From Anaeramoeba flamelloides (lineage: Eukaryota > Metamonada > Anaeramoebidae): 64,000 nucleotides of DNA. The notes below the pieces were generated by a model. The model saw nothing but the letters and a program-made list of their open reading frames with translations, ran no database searches and was not told the origin of the DNA. Below are positions 23,261 to 35,114 of the stretch, piece after piece. The position numbers and the translations under genes were made by a program. Where the stretch lies: assembly GCA_027625915.1 (NCBI GenBank), contig JANTQA010000036.1, positions 4,707,501 through 4,771,500 on the forward strand, read 5' to 3'. Position 1 is the stretch's first letter. Each line of letters begins with the position of its first letter.

Positions 23261-24667
23261 TTTTAATTTTGCTTACACAATAATCTTTTTATTTTTCTTT
23301 ATTTTTTATTTTTTTATTTTTTATTTAGTCTGTTTTTTTTTATAAAATTTAATTTCTTTAATTTATTTGTTGAATAAAAAGATCTTTATTTCTTTTTTTT
23401 TTTATAAACTTTTCGCCCAAAAAAAAAATCAAAAACAAAAAAAAAAAAAACAACCTTATACAAATAAAATTTTTTGATACTTAAAATTTAATTTTTCAAT
23501 TTTTTGAACATCAATCATCTCCATTTTTATTCATAATTGTTACAAAACTTGAAATATACTCACGTTTTACAGAAAGTGAAAAAATCACAAATAAGATTTA
23601 TACATAAATTAAATACTAAACTCTATAACACCCCAAAAAAAAAAAATAAACTACAGTTTTATTGAATAAATAGAACATATTCTATGAGTTGAATACAGTA
23701 TTCTTTTAAAATAAATTTTCAATTTTTAGATCTGATCATTTTTTCTAATTTAGTAAAAATTTTTTTTTTACTTTCCATTTTTTTTTCTTTTTCTTTAAAC
23801 TTTATAAAGTAAATTTGAAAAAGTTAAAATGCTTGAACTCCAAATTAACTTTCATATTATTGAGGATTTGTATTTTCTTTTAAAATTCATACATTTACAA
23901 TTAAAAAATTTTATTCTCCTCAATTTTAATTTCCAAAAGAAATTAAAAAATTCTTCACCAGACTTTTCGAGGAATGGGGACAATTTTTTTTTAATATTTT
24001 ATTTTTGCTGAAAAATTTCTAGTTTTCTTCAAGACCTAATACCAGTAGAAAAGCAAAAAATAGCCCTTTTTTTTTTTTCATTTTTTCATTTTTTTTTAAA
24101 TTAGCCTTTTTCGAATATTTTTAAGTAATAGTTTTAACCCAATTATTTGACAAGGTTTGAATAGTAATCATTTTTACATTTCAGATAACCTTTAATTCAA
24201 GTTTCTTTTTGAAAAAGGAGACTGAAAAAAATTGTCAAAAAAATATACATTTTTTACTTTTATATTATTACTAGAGCTTTAAGGTGTTTTTTAATCAATA
24301 TCAACTCTCCTAGGAATTTTATTATTTCTCTCATTTTAATTGCCATATATTGATTGATTGGTTATTAAATAAAAAATTATTTTTTAAATTTTAGGTGTAT
24401 CTTCTATGTGTAAAATTGAGTTTATTTTTCAAAAATATTGATCAACTATAAAGGCTCTTATTGGATGGGTTTTTTAAGTTTTGTGATATATCCTTATCAA
24501 AATATCTTTTCAATTTGAAGATCAAAAACATTTTTTTTTAATTTGATAAATCCTTTTTTTTTTTTTTTCACAATTTTTATTAGAAATATCACAAAAGTTG
24601 ATAAAACCATTATTTGTGAGAAAAAAATAAGATACTACAGAAAAGGGGAGCTTGTTATATTCTTGAA
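23261..24667. other. AT-rich spacer
   Basis: Contains the 3' UTR of the giant gene (AATAAA-like motifs near 23373) and homopolymer-rich spacer. The frame at 23829-24011 is low complexity and not supported as a gene. Confidence 0.5.
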
Positions 24668-24900
24668 TATATAAACTTAAATTCAAAAATAGGGGTAGAT
24701 TTTTAATCAGTAAAAAATTTATTTAATTGTTTTTTTTTTATAAAATTATAAGGTATTTTACTAAAGTTTTATGAGAAAATAACCAATATAGATTTATTAA
24801 TAAAAATCTAGTGTAATCATTTTATTTTTTAAAATACAAACGAAAAAAAGAAAAAAATTATTATAAAAAGTTTGTCTTTTATTTTAAAATTTGTCTTAGG
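24668..24900 (-). mobile_element. TIR element family D, copy 1 (degraded)
   Basis: The left end reads TATAAACTTAAATTCAAAAA then TAGGGGTAGATTTTTAATC. This matches the reverse complement of the right ends at 26830-26872 and 57935-57968. The inner part (AATTGTTTTTT, then TTTTACTAAAGTTTTATGAG) also matches those copies in inverse. The far end is worn, so 24900 is approximate. Confidence 0.5.
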
Positions 24901-25131
24901 TATTTATTGGTTAAATAATCTATTTTTCAACCTGTTTACCCTTTGAATTTGGCAATAAACAATCACAAATACCCATTTACAAAATTATTTTTCACTTTTT
25001 TGAGTTGTTATTGTTATAATTATTTTTAATATCAACCTTTTATGTGCTTGTCAAAATTAAAAAAAAAAAAAAAGAAAATTTAAATTTTTACTTATTATTG
25101 AATACTATATATATATATATATATATATAGA

Positions 25132-26637
25132 TATATCCCTTAGCACCCCAAATAACCTAAAAACATTTCAAACAAAATTTTTAATTTGAAATGTTATCAA
25201 AGGATAATAAGGTATAGAATTAATAAACAATTATCTTAGAAAGAAAATTTTATAATTAAAAATTGTATAGTTACTTAAAATAAAAAAAATAACTTGAAAA
25301 AAAAATTTTCAACATTGGGAATTTTTCTTTAGGTTATTGTGATTTTATTATTTTTCCAAATTTTGTCAAAATAAATTTTTTTTTTTTTTTTGAAAAGTTT
25401 GTCTAGACCTCAAAAACCTCTTATTTTTAACATTTAAAACACATCATACTTTACTGGAATTTTTTTTGGGGGCCCTTTGCACCCCAAAATTGCCTAAAAT
25501 GCTTGATTAAATAATTTATTCATTATAAAAGTTATTATAACATCACATAGAAAAATTTGGTTTTATCTACTGATTACTATTCAACATCAATATCTATATT
25601 AGATTCTAAATAATTTAAAAATAAAAAAAAATATAAATTAAATTAGAAAAAAAAATCAAAATTTTTTTTCATTGCAAAATTTTACAATTTTTTCAACAAG
25701 ATTTTTTTTCAATTTTAAATGATTTGGCCAATAGTTCGAATCAGATTAATAATTGATTTTTTTTTATTTTTACAATTTTTTAATTTTTGACTTTTTAAAA
25801 TCTAGACATAAAATAAACAATATTGTTGAATTAGAGACCAGATATCAGAACTTATTTAACAAGATCTGGATTAATTTATTAAGGAAAAATCCAAATATCG
25901 CAAATATATTATTCAAATTTTTACTAATATCAAAATTTAATAAAAAAAATTTGGTTTCGGATATTATTTTATAATATTGGAATAATATTTAAGAGTTATT
26001 TTTTATTTTATTTTAAAATTAGGTATAAATATTTTATGGATTAAAAAGTAAATTATATTTGTTTTCTTCCAATTTAATAAATTGGAATTATTTTACAATT
26101 TTTTTTTTTTTTTTTGATTTTCAATTATTATCTATTGCTTAAATAAAAGTTTTAGAAAATTAATCATATTAAAAATTTAATTTTGGCCTAAAGAAATAAA
26201 TTTCATTTTTCTCTTAATTAGATATTTATTGAAATTTTTTTTCTAAAAAAAAATTAAATTTCAAAGTAATTTATTTTTTTATTTATTTATTTTATCATAA
26301 AATTAGCAAAATTGTTTGGTGGTTATTATTAATAAATTAATGTGTTGGGTTTTGAATTACCATTAATGTAATATAATTTCTGATTTAAAAAAATAAAATA
26401 AAAATAAAAATATTTAAAAAAAATGTAAAAATGAATAATTATTATTATTTTTTTTTAATTTCAAAAAAAAATTATAACTTAACTACTTTATCTTTGAACT
26501 ATTGTGACTTTTTATTATAATTCAAATCAGGATTAAAGACAAATAAGAAAATTAATATATTAGTAGATCAATATCATTTTAAATCTAATTTAAAAAACTT
26601 GATGAAATTTAGGTAAATCCGGGGTGCTAAGGGATAT
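25132..26637. mobile_element. 1.5-kb TIR element (family E)
   Basis: An 18-bp perfect inverted repeat, TATATCCCTTAGCACCCC, begins at 25132 and recurs inverted at 26620-26637. Weaker pairing (ACCTAAA) extends beyond it. A second copy of the end motif in the same orientation (CCCTTTGCACCCCAAAATTG) lies at about 25474, so the element has a subterminal repeat or a nested relative. The interior is extremely AT-rich. One frame at 25753-25974 (73 aa, with RHKINNIVELETRYQNLFNK) could be a remnant of a coding region, but no transposase motif is recognisable. The left end adjoins a TA microsatellite. Confidence 0.55.
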
Positions 26638-26869
26638 AAACCAAATTTCAAAATTAGGGGAAAACTTTTTTTTTTTTTAATATTTTTTCTTTTTCTTTTT
26701 TCATTTTCCTTTCAAAAAAATAAAGTGATTACACTATATTTCGATTTATTAATCTATTTTGGTTATTATCTCTAAACACTTTAGTAAAAAACCTTATAAT
26801 TTTAAAAAAAAAACAATTAAATAAATTTTTTTTATGATTAAAAATCCGCCCCTATTTTTTAAATTTAGC

Positions 26870-26872
<3 letters not shown>
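26637..26872 (+). mobile_element. TIR element family D, copy 2
   Basis: Left end ACCAAATTTCAAAATTAGGGG and right end, inverted, GCTAAATTTAAAAAATAGGGG. The interior aligns with 57744-57968. It directly abuts the right end of family E, which ends in the shared sequence GGGATATAAA. There is no coding capacity. Confidence 0.6.
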
Positions 26873-26900
<28 letters not shown>

Positions 26901-26972
26901 AGGTATGAAGATTTTTTTGATTTCATAAAACGCGTTGGCGCACGTGTGAGCGACGCGTAAAAATCGTTTCAT

Positions 26973-27008
<36 letters not shown>
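26871..27008. repeat. two TA arrays around a GC-rich quasi-palindrome
   Basis: (TA)n runs at about 26871-26897 and 26974-27008 enclose a 76-bp segment. Its 29-bp core (26930-26958) is about 69% G+C in a background well under 25%. The core is bounded by ACGCGT at both ends with CACGTG in the middle, and is imperfectly palindromic. The function is unknown. A 78-aa frame reading through the TA arrays is not credible. Confidence 0.65.
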
Positions 27009-27012
<4 letters not shown>

Positions 27013-30000
27013 AATTTATGTGAAAAGAAAATAGAAAAAAGAAAAAGATGGAATTCAGTGTATATCGACCCACCTATACTAAAAAGTTTTTTTTTCGACA
27101 ATTCATATTTACTAAAGATTTATTCATATCTTTTAATATATTAGAGAAATCTTTCATAATTGAAACTAAAAGAAAATCAATAAATAAAATATCAAAAAGT
27201 AAAAAATATCGAAAGGTTATTTTATTGTATATATTTATTTTACTTGTTACCATAATAGAAATTAAAAAATAATTTTGAATTAAAATTTATTTTTGTGCAA
27301 TTAATTATATCTTAAAAATAAAATTTTTGATCGATCTAAAAAAATAAAAGTAAAGATAAAAAAAATTAAATTAACCAGATACTATAATTTATGCACTCTC
27401 AACACTTAGATTGGGTTTTTTAATTTTGTCTTTGTTTGTTCATCAATTTCAATTTTTCATTTTAAAATAAATAAGTGATATTATAAAATCTAGAAAATTT
27501 AAGAAAGAAACAAGATAATTATTATTAAATGTAATTTTATAAGTGAAATGGCTTATTACTTATATTAACACATTCTTTCCATTTTTTTACATCATTCAAA
27601 CTAGCAAATATTTTTAATGGAGAAAGCAATAATTTTGGGCAAAAAAAGCAATAAAAATTGTTTAAAAACAATTTTGTTAAAAATTAATTAAAAAAAAATG
27701 AAATTATTTAATTACTAAACATAATAAAGTGTCTGAACAAAATAACGGTTTAGAAATAAGAAATGTAGTAATGGATGATTTATTAATAGAGGTAAAATTT
27801 CTTTGATAAAAAACAAATTAATTGAATTTTCTTGCTCATAAATTGAAGTAGAATTCAAAAGAAGTAAAAAATCACTGATCATCTTTTCCTAATTAGTTAT
27901 TGTTCAAAAAATTTTACAAGTTAATAGTTTTATAATTTTTAATAATTTTTTTTGTGATCCATAAAAAATATTATACAGAGGGAAAATTGTTTAAAACCCC
28001 CTATAACCTATTTGAATAATGGAATGAAAATCGTTGTAATTAGCCCAAACAAACATAAAACGAGAAATGTAATCATTACACCTTTTTCTATAGGGGTAAA
28101 TTATTAATACCTTTTCTCTAATTACTATTTTTAATTAATTCAAGCATTATAAGAATTCTAAAGTGTAGATAATTTCTTTAAGTCTTAAACATAAATTTGA
28201 ACTGTAAAATTTAAATTTATTAATAAGAAAAAATATTAAATTTAATGTTCAATTAGTAACATATAATTGTACTAAGAGGAATATAATCACAATGTAAAAA
28301 AACAATGAGTAAATCTGCTCTCGAATTGGTAAAAAAAGTGAATTTTTGAACAATCATTGTTTCTCAAATATCAATTTTTAAACAAAGAAATAATTCTTTT
28401 AATCCGTTTTTAGGATGTTCACCATTTTAAAGCTTGTTAAAGGGAAACTCCACTTTTTCTTGATTTGGAGTTTTAGAAAAGATAATTCAACTTTTTCCAG
28501 TGTTCGAAATATAAAGAGTCCTACATAAATCGGAAATTAGGTATTTACTGTTTTTTCTAACAAATTTAAAGTAATGATACCCAAACTGTATATTCTTATT
28601 TTTTTCGTTGTTTTTATGTTTTTTCAATTGCGTTTTTTCATATCTCCGAAACGAAAAGTATGATTTCAAAAGAATTCGAGGACTTTTTAAAAAAACAAAA
28701 AACGAAAACGACGAATGAAACGAAAAAACATATAACAAAATCGAAAAAACGTGATTTTTTAAATCTTTCGCTGTTTTCAAACGAAAACACGTATGACCTG
28801 TGATATATATAGATTAATTTATCATTAAAAAGAAAGTTAAAATTCTTGAAATCGAGTTTATGATCAGATTAAAAACATATCAACCACCAAAGATCATTAA
28901 GTCACTATTTTTGAAATGATATTTTGTTTTTCACGAAGGTATAAAACTTTTTTTATTTCCATTTCTTTTTTATAACATATTTGTGATTTTACATACAATA
29001 AAATGTTATGATATAATTAATGTTATTACCGAATAATTTACTTTTTACTTGGAAAGTTAGAATTATTTATAGTATAAATTAATAAATATAACATACAATC
29101 CTTTCGAGTAGATAAAATTTTGTCAAAATTATTTTATTCTTTATTATAATTTATCAGAATTTAAGACATTTAGACTCTATTTAAAAAAACAAATTAAAAT
29201 TATCATTTGATAAAAACATCTTTTAAAAATAATTTTTTTGAGTTTTTGAAAATTTATCTATACAAATAATTGAAAGCTCCCAATAGGATTAATTCACAAA
29301 TTAATTCACAAATTGAATAACACACCCCAAAAATAATAATAATAAAACAACAAAATCAAAGTTTGACTGTTAAAAGATATGAAGAGAATATAAAAATAAA
29401 TATTGTAAAAAAAAAAAGTTTAATTGGATTTTCAATATTTAAGATGATTTTTTTTTATAAAATCCAAAATTTAAGATTTTTTTTTTTTTTAATCAAGATT
29501 ACTTGGGTACCGACGAAAACAATCAAACCTTTAAAGGAGGGGAAATTACTACGAAAAAATTGTTTGAAAAATGAAAAAACTTTTTAGCAATTTTTTAGAG
29601 TTAGTGATACTAATTTGATATAAACCAAGTTGTGGGGAATTGTCAATTTCGAAAAATCAATTATGGTAAACTAGCACATTTTGAGAAAAAAGTGTCCAAG
29701 AGTGACAACATACAATTTTCAATTTGAATTGTTGTAAATAATCATTTTGAAAACTGTTGTGTTGGTTTTGAAGTTTCTCTTTATTACATTTTGAAATCTA
29801 AAATTGTTTTTTCATTTTTTTCATTTTCCAAATAAGTTATTTTTTTCTCAAAGACAGTTTCAAAATTTGATTATTTTGCAAAATATAGAGGGTTACAAAA
29901 TAACCACAAATAAGACTAAAAATAATAATTTTTCAAATTTATTTCCTTGAGTAAGGTGGTAAGTCAATTCTCATAAAAGATAGAGGACTTTATTAGATTT

Positions 30001-30289
30001 TGAGATTAAAAATAATTTACTGATAATGTTTTGAATGATAAAATTTTTGTTCTCAATATAAACATTTTTTATCATTTTTGTTTTTCACTTAAAGCTTGAA
30101 TGACAAACAAATCAAGACTTGAGCAAACAAAAAAAGAAGATGCATTTATCCAAAGAATTCATAATTATCTCTCAAATAACTGTAAAGTCTTTTACAAAGA
30201 AAAAAGAACAAAACTTCTTTTTTTTTTTTACTTTTTATTCACAACCAATTATTCCTTCTCTATCTACTTTTTGCCTTAACACATTCCAG
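27009..30289. other. long AT-rich spacer
   Basis: No gene supported. The segment 28560-28800 is richer in CG dinucleotides (repeated AAACGAAAA) and has imperfect inverted symmetry. The minus-strand frame over it (28487-28780) is low complexity. The frames at 27048-27272 and 29363-29587 also look like chance. An upstream exon of the LRR gene may lie near 30140, where a short peptide starts MHLSKEFIIISQ. Confidence 0.4.
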
Positions 30290-31621
30290 GGAATGATATA
30301 TCAAAAGGAAAAAAAGTCCTAAGTTTATTAACAAATGGGATAGGGTTATTAACAACTATTTGGAAACGTGGGGTTACCCTTCAAAAGCCTGGAAAAAAAG
30401 GAAATGTCTTTGGCTTTCTCACCGTGGAAACAACAAAAGATCGATCACAAGAAACCTTTTGGTATCTTTCCAACGTCAGGTGGTTGCGTATTGAACCAGA
30501 AAATAATGAAAACACAATTGAAAAGAAATTTTCAATCTCAAAGATCTTTAAAAAGATAAAAATTTTAGAAATTCACCACATTTCCGTTGGTAATATTTTG
30601 GACTTGAACAGAATTGTTCCTAGGCTGCATATTTTTTCAGTTTCACACACACAAATTAAACAATTTTCAGACATTTTTCATTTGCCCAAAAAAGACAAAA
30701 CTCCGATCAATTCTTCTTCTTTATTGCGATCTTTGTCTTGTAATTTTAATAACCTAACACAAATTGATGAATCTTTGGTATGTTGCTTTGATTTTCTTTT
30801 TTATCTTTCTCATAAAAAAAAAAAAAAAAATAGTGAAGCCCAAAACAAGAAAAAAAAATAAAAAAAAAAAGACAACCATTTCACAGACTCACAAAGTCCA
30901 ACAACCCACGAAAAAAACTTATTTTAAAATTATTTGTCAATGCAACCACAGATCTTCAATTTTTTTTTGGAAGTGTCGAATTCAAAAAAATCAAGAAAAA
31001 AATTTTTTAGTTCATTCTTCTTTTAGATTAATCCAAAAACTATAATTTCCAAAACGTGTCATTGAAGGAGTGTTTATTTTCAGAACATTTCATAACAAAG
31101 AACATTTCAAAAACCAACTTTTTTACAAAGTGACTTTACATTTAAACCAATAAAAGTCTTTCAGGCGAGTTAAAAAAATTGAAAAATGGAATTGAACTAA
31201 ACAATTCTTACAAACATTTTTTTTCTTTTTTTGTTATCCAGTTACAATTTCTAAACAAAAACTAAAACTAAATACAAAACCCAAACAAAAATGACAGTTA
31301 ACACACGGGTATTTGACAGAGCTTTTAGACTACCTTCTCCAAATTTGATATACAAGTATTTTTTTTCAATATTGGTGTTTAAATTTCTAGTGAATATAAT
31401 TAAGTAGATAATTTATTATTATTTTTTCAATACAATAAGAGAGATAAAATTAGATTTAAATTAAAATAAAAAAATTATACTATATTCAAATCCTCCGAAG
31501 AAAAAATTCTTTATATAGAGCAAAATATTAGATTGTTTAATTAATTTTTTTAAGGGTTATAATGTTTTTTTTTTTTTTTTATTTTTACTTGAAATAATAA
31601 ATTGATAAAACTTCTAATTAT

Positions 31622-31658
<37 letters not shown>

Positions 31659-34600
31659 GTCTATCTTATATTAATAAAATTAATATTCTTTCTATCATAA
31701 TAATTAGACACATTGTATTAATTTAGAAAATTTAGATTTAAGTAATAACAAAATTACCAAAATCACAAATTTAAAAAAAAATTTTCAAATTAAACAATTA
31801 AATTTAAGTTCAAATTTAATAAACACAACTGAGAATATAAATAAAAACGTAGGACCAATAACAAAATTAAATCTGGGGAATAACCAAATTCAAAAGATTG
31901 AAAGTATTTGTATGATTTTTTCTCTTGTTTATTTAGATTTATCTAATAATGATCTTGATTCATTTGCTGAAGTCTCAAAATTGTCACAATTGGCATCTTT
32001 ACAAACATTGATTATAGAAAATAATCCGATATGTTGTGTAAAAAATTATTTTCAAATAATCATTTCCATGTTTATTGAACATGAAACGATTCAAAAGATC
32101 AATCATCAAAATATTAGAAAATTAAAAGATTTTAAATTAATTAAACGATATTTAGATTATGAAAAAAATTGATCACAATAATTATTATTTGATAAAAAAT
32201 TATAAATTAAAACAAAGAAATAAAAATAAAAGTAAAAAAAGAAAAACCCATAATAATAAAGACAAACAAATTGCAATGATTAGAAATACAGAGGAATTGA
32301 TAAAAAATAAAAATAAAACCAATATGCTAGCCCCGGATTTACCAGATTCGATAAAAGAATATGAAAAAAAATGGAAATTACAGACCAATAAAAGAAAAAA
32401 ATTTTTATCAAAAGTTGGTGATGAAATCCAAGAATTTTCCGAATTGATCGAAAATACTAAAAAAAAAAATAAAGAAAATTGGTTAATTATTTTTGATAAT
32501 ATGAAATTAAAAAATTATTTGGATGAACAAGCCAAAAAAGAATTAGAAATCAGAGAAAAATTAAAAGTAGAAAAAAAAAAATTATTACTTGAAAAAAAGA
32601 AACAACTTGAAATTGAAAAGGAAGATAAAAGAAGAGGCTTGATAAAATTTTTTGTTGATCATTATGATTATGAATTAGAAAAGAAGAAAAAGGAATTTGA
32701 TTTAAAAAGAAGTAAGGAATTAGAAAAAAAAAAAGAATTAGAAACCTATTTTGACGAGCATAATTTTTTTCAAACCAATTTTTTCAGTAACAATAATGAT
32801 GATGATTATGATGATGAGGAAGACGACGAATATGATGAATATGCTGATGACGAAGAAGGTGAAGATGATGATAAAAGAAGTAATGATGACAATTTTGTAA
32901 TGATTAACCATTCAAAAAAGAATGATGGATTTGATGTAGAAAAAGAAGACGAGGATTTTGGGATTATAATTATTGGAGATATTAAAAATGGAAATGAAGA
33001 AAAAAAAATAGAAAATAAAAAAGAAAAAGAAAAAAAAGAAAGAGTAACATTTAATGAAAATAAAAACGAAAATGACGATGATAATAAAGATAAAGATAAG
33101 GATAAAAACAATGAAAAAGAAAAAGAAAAGAAAAAAGAAAATGAAAATGAAAAGGAAAAGGAAAATGAAAATGAAAAGAAAAAGGAAAAGGTTACAGATA
33201 AGTATAAAAATGAAAATAAAAATGAAAATAAAAATGAAAATGATGAGAATAAAGATAATGATAAGAAATTGGAAAATGAAAATGATAAGGAAAAAGAAAA
33301 AGATAAAGAAAAGAAAAAAAAAAAAAAAAGAAAAAAAAAAGGAAAAGGAAGAGGAAAAAGAAATAATTATACCCAAGGAAAGTTATGAAATTAAAATTTC
33401 AACAAGGGTTATTATTAACGCAACTAAAAAAACTGAAATAAGAATGCTTGATGTATTAAGTGTATATCAATTATTTCATGATCAGCCAATAATTGCGATC
33501 AATTATTATGATAAAACAACCTCAACAGGATTAGAATTAAATCAAAAATTTACTTATTATAGATTTAAAAATGAAAAAGAAATGGAAAAGGCTTTAGAAA
33601 TAATACCCACTTCATTGGTAGGGCAAATACCTTTAATCCAAAGTAGCAGTAGTGAAGAAGATCTTTCTTCATTTGTAGTTGTTGACGAAAAAAAAGAAAA
33701 AGAAAAAAAAGAAGCTTTAAAAACAAAGACAAATATGGATAATAATAATACAGATAAAAATAAAACGAAATCTAAATTAAATTCTAATAGAATAGTTTTC
33801 AAACCAAAATCCACCGAAGAATTAAAAACAATAAATTTAGATATATTGAAAAGAATCCCAAAAGATAATTTGAAAGAAAAAATAACACAATTAAAATTTC
33901 AAAATAAAAATAAATCAATTTCATTACAATTTGAGAAGCATTATATTCCGCATAGAAAAGAAAAAATTGAAAAATACTTAAAAAATAGAAATGATTATTT
34001 TGATAAGTTAAAAAATAGAGACAATTTTGAAAACTATTTAAATCTCCCAGAAACTCTTCGAGTATTAATGGAAATCAATTATTTGGACCCGAATGAAAAA
34101 ATCAAATTAGCCTTAAATACCAATTGTATTAAATATAATTCAAATTTAAATGATGAAATCAATTGTTATTTGATTTTATCTAATAAATATATTTTTTTAT
34201 TTGAAAATATTTTTGAAAAGAAAAGAATAATTCTTCAAAACCAACAAAAAAAAAAATTAAAAAATTCACAAAAGCAACAGGAGCAGCAACAGCAGCAACA
34301 ATATCATTACCGACAACAAAAAAAATTACAGTTACAATCTGAGCATCATCAACAACAACTACAAAGAAAAATTAAAAACAAAAACGATTTAAAATTGCTT
34401 TTTAAAGTACCAACAAGCAACTTTAAAGAAATGAAAATCGGATTGAACCATCAGTATTTTAAAATAAAATTTTCCGATCAACACATATTTGTCTTTTTAG
34501 TTAGAAATTCGAAATTAACTTTAGCATTTATCGATAAATTATTTTACATAATACCCGAAATGATGATCTATGAGTATACACAGGATTCTATAGTTAATTT

Positions 34601-35114
34601 CAACACGCAAATTCTAAATAGATACCGAGAACGCATGCTAATAGAACAAAATAAAAACAAAAAAGAAAGACAACAAATATTGGCCAAAAAAATCGTCCCC
34701 AAGCATAATACTTTGGTTTGGGAAACTTTTAGTAATAGAACCACAAAAACCAAAACGATCCCTAGAACAATTTTCTTAACAGACGAATATTTAATTACTT
34801 GCTTTGAAGAAGTTTCAAAAGGGCCAGATTATAACTTAAGGAAAAAGAAAATTTTACAATTTAAAGACAACGCACTTTTTTCTATTTCCAATTTAATACG
34901 CGTGGAATTTAATAAATTAAAACCTCAAGTAGTCAGCATTCTATTTACAAATAATGATATTAAAAAACCAATATTTAAATTGAAACTGCAGTTCCCCTCA
35001 CCAGAAGAATTGGCTGATTTTATTGTAATATTAGAAAAAACCTATTGCAAACTTTCTTCAAATGATTTCCTTCCCTATTTAATAAATAAACAATTTTTAA
35101 TTTGGAATAACTAG
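30290..35114 (+). CDS. LRR protein similar to LKB1-interacting protein (STK11IP-like), frames interrupted
   Basis: Exon 30290-30777 encodes FWYLSNVRWLRIEP, IKILEIHHISVGN and LLRSLSCNFNNLTQIDESL and ends at a GTATGT donor. From about 31727 to 32172 come leucine-rich repeats (LDLSNNKITKI, LNLGNNQIQKI, LDLSNNDLDSF) and a capping segment (IIENNPICCVKNYFQ). Order and spacing resemble STK11IP, a scaffold that binds the LKB1 kinase. A microexon of about 19 bp seems missing between the two, since their phases do not match. The reading then moves to another frame at 32159-33388 (KE/ND-rich, with a DDDYDDEEDDEYDEY tract) and to a third at about 33340-35114 (Q-rich insert, then PH-like segments ending FLPYLINKQFLIWNN). 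Both shifts are +1 and lie in poly-A runs near 32162 and 33310-33350. Base-calling error is the simplest cause, but real frameshifting or a decaying gene is possible. The first exon is unresolved. Confidence 0.6.
31625..31657. repeat. TA microsatellite inside an intron of the LRR gene
   Basis: A pure (TA)n run of about 33 bp, directly 5' of the LRR exon acceptor near 31726. Similar runs occur at about 349, 1602, 5007, 25106, 26871, 26974 and 53754. Confidence 0.9.

Noticed and set aside
26865-27101. 78-aa minus-strand frame
   Set aside because: It mainly translates TA arrays (IYIYIY), so it is an artefact of the microsatellites.
28487-28780. 97-aa minus-strand frame
   Set aside because: Made of F/S/K-rich low-complexity sequence from a CG-tinged AT repeat. 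Nothing protein-like is conserved.
32806-33376. Long minus-strand frames opposite the KE-rich gene
   Set aside because: Serine-, phenylalanine- and isoleucine-rich shadows of GAA/AAA/GAT codons on the plus strand.
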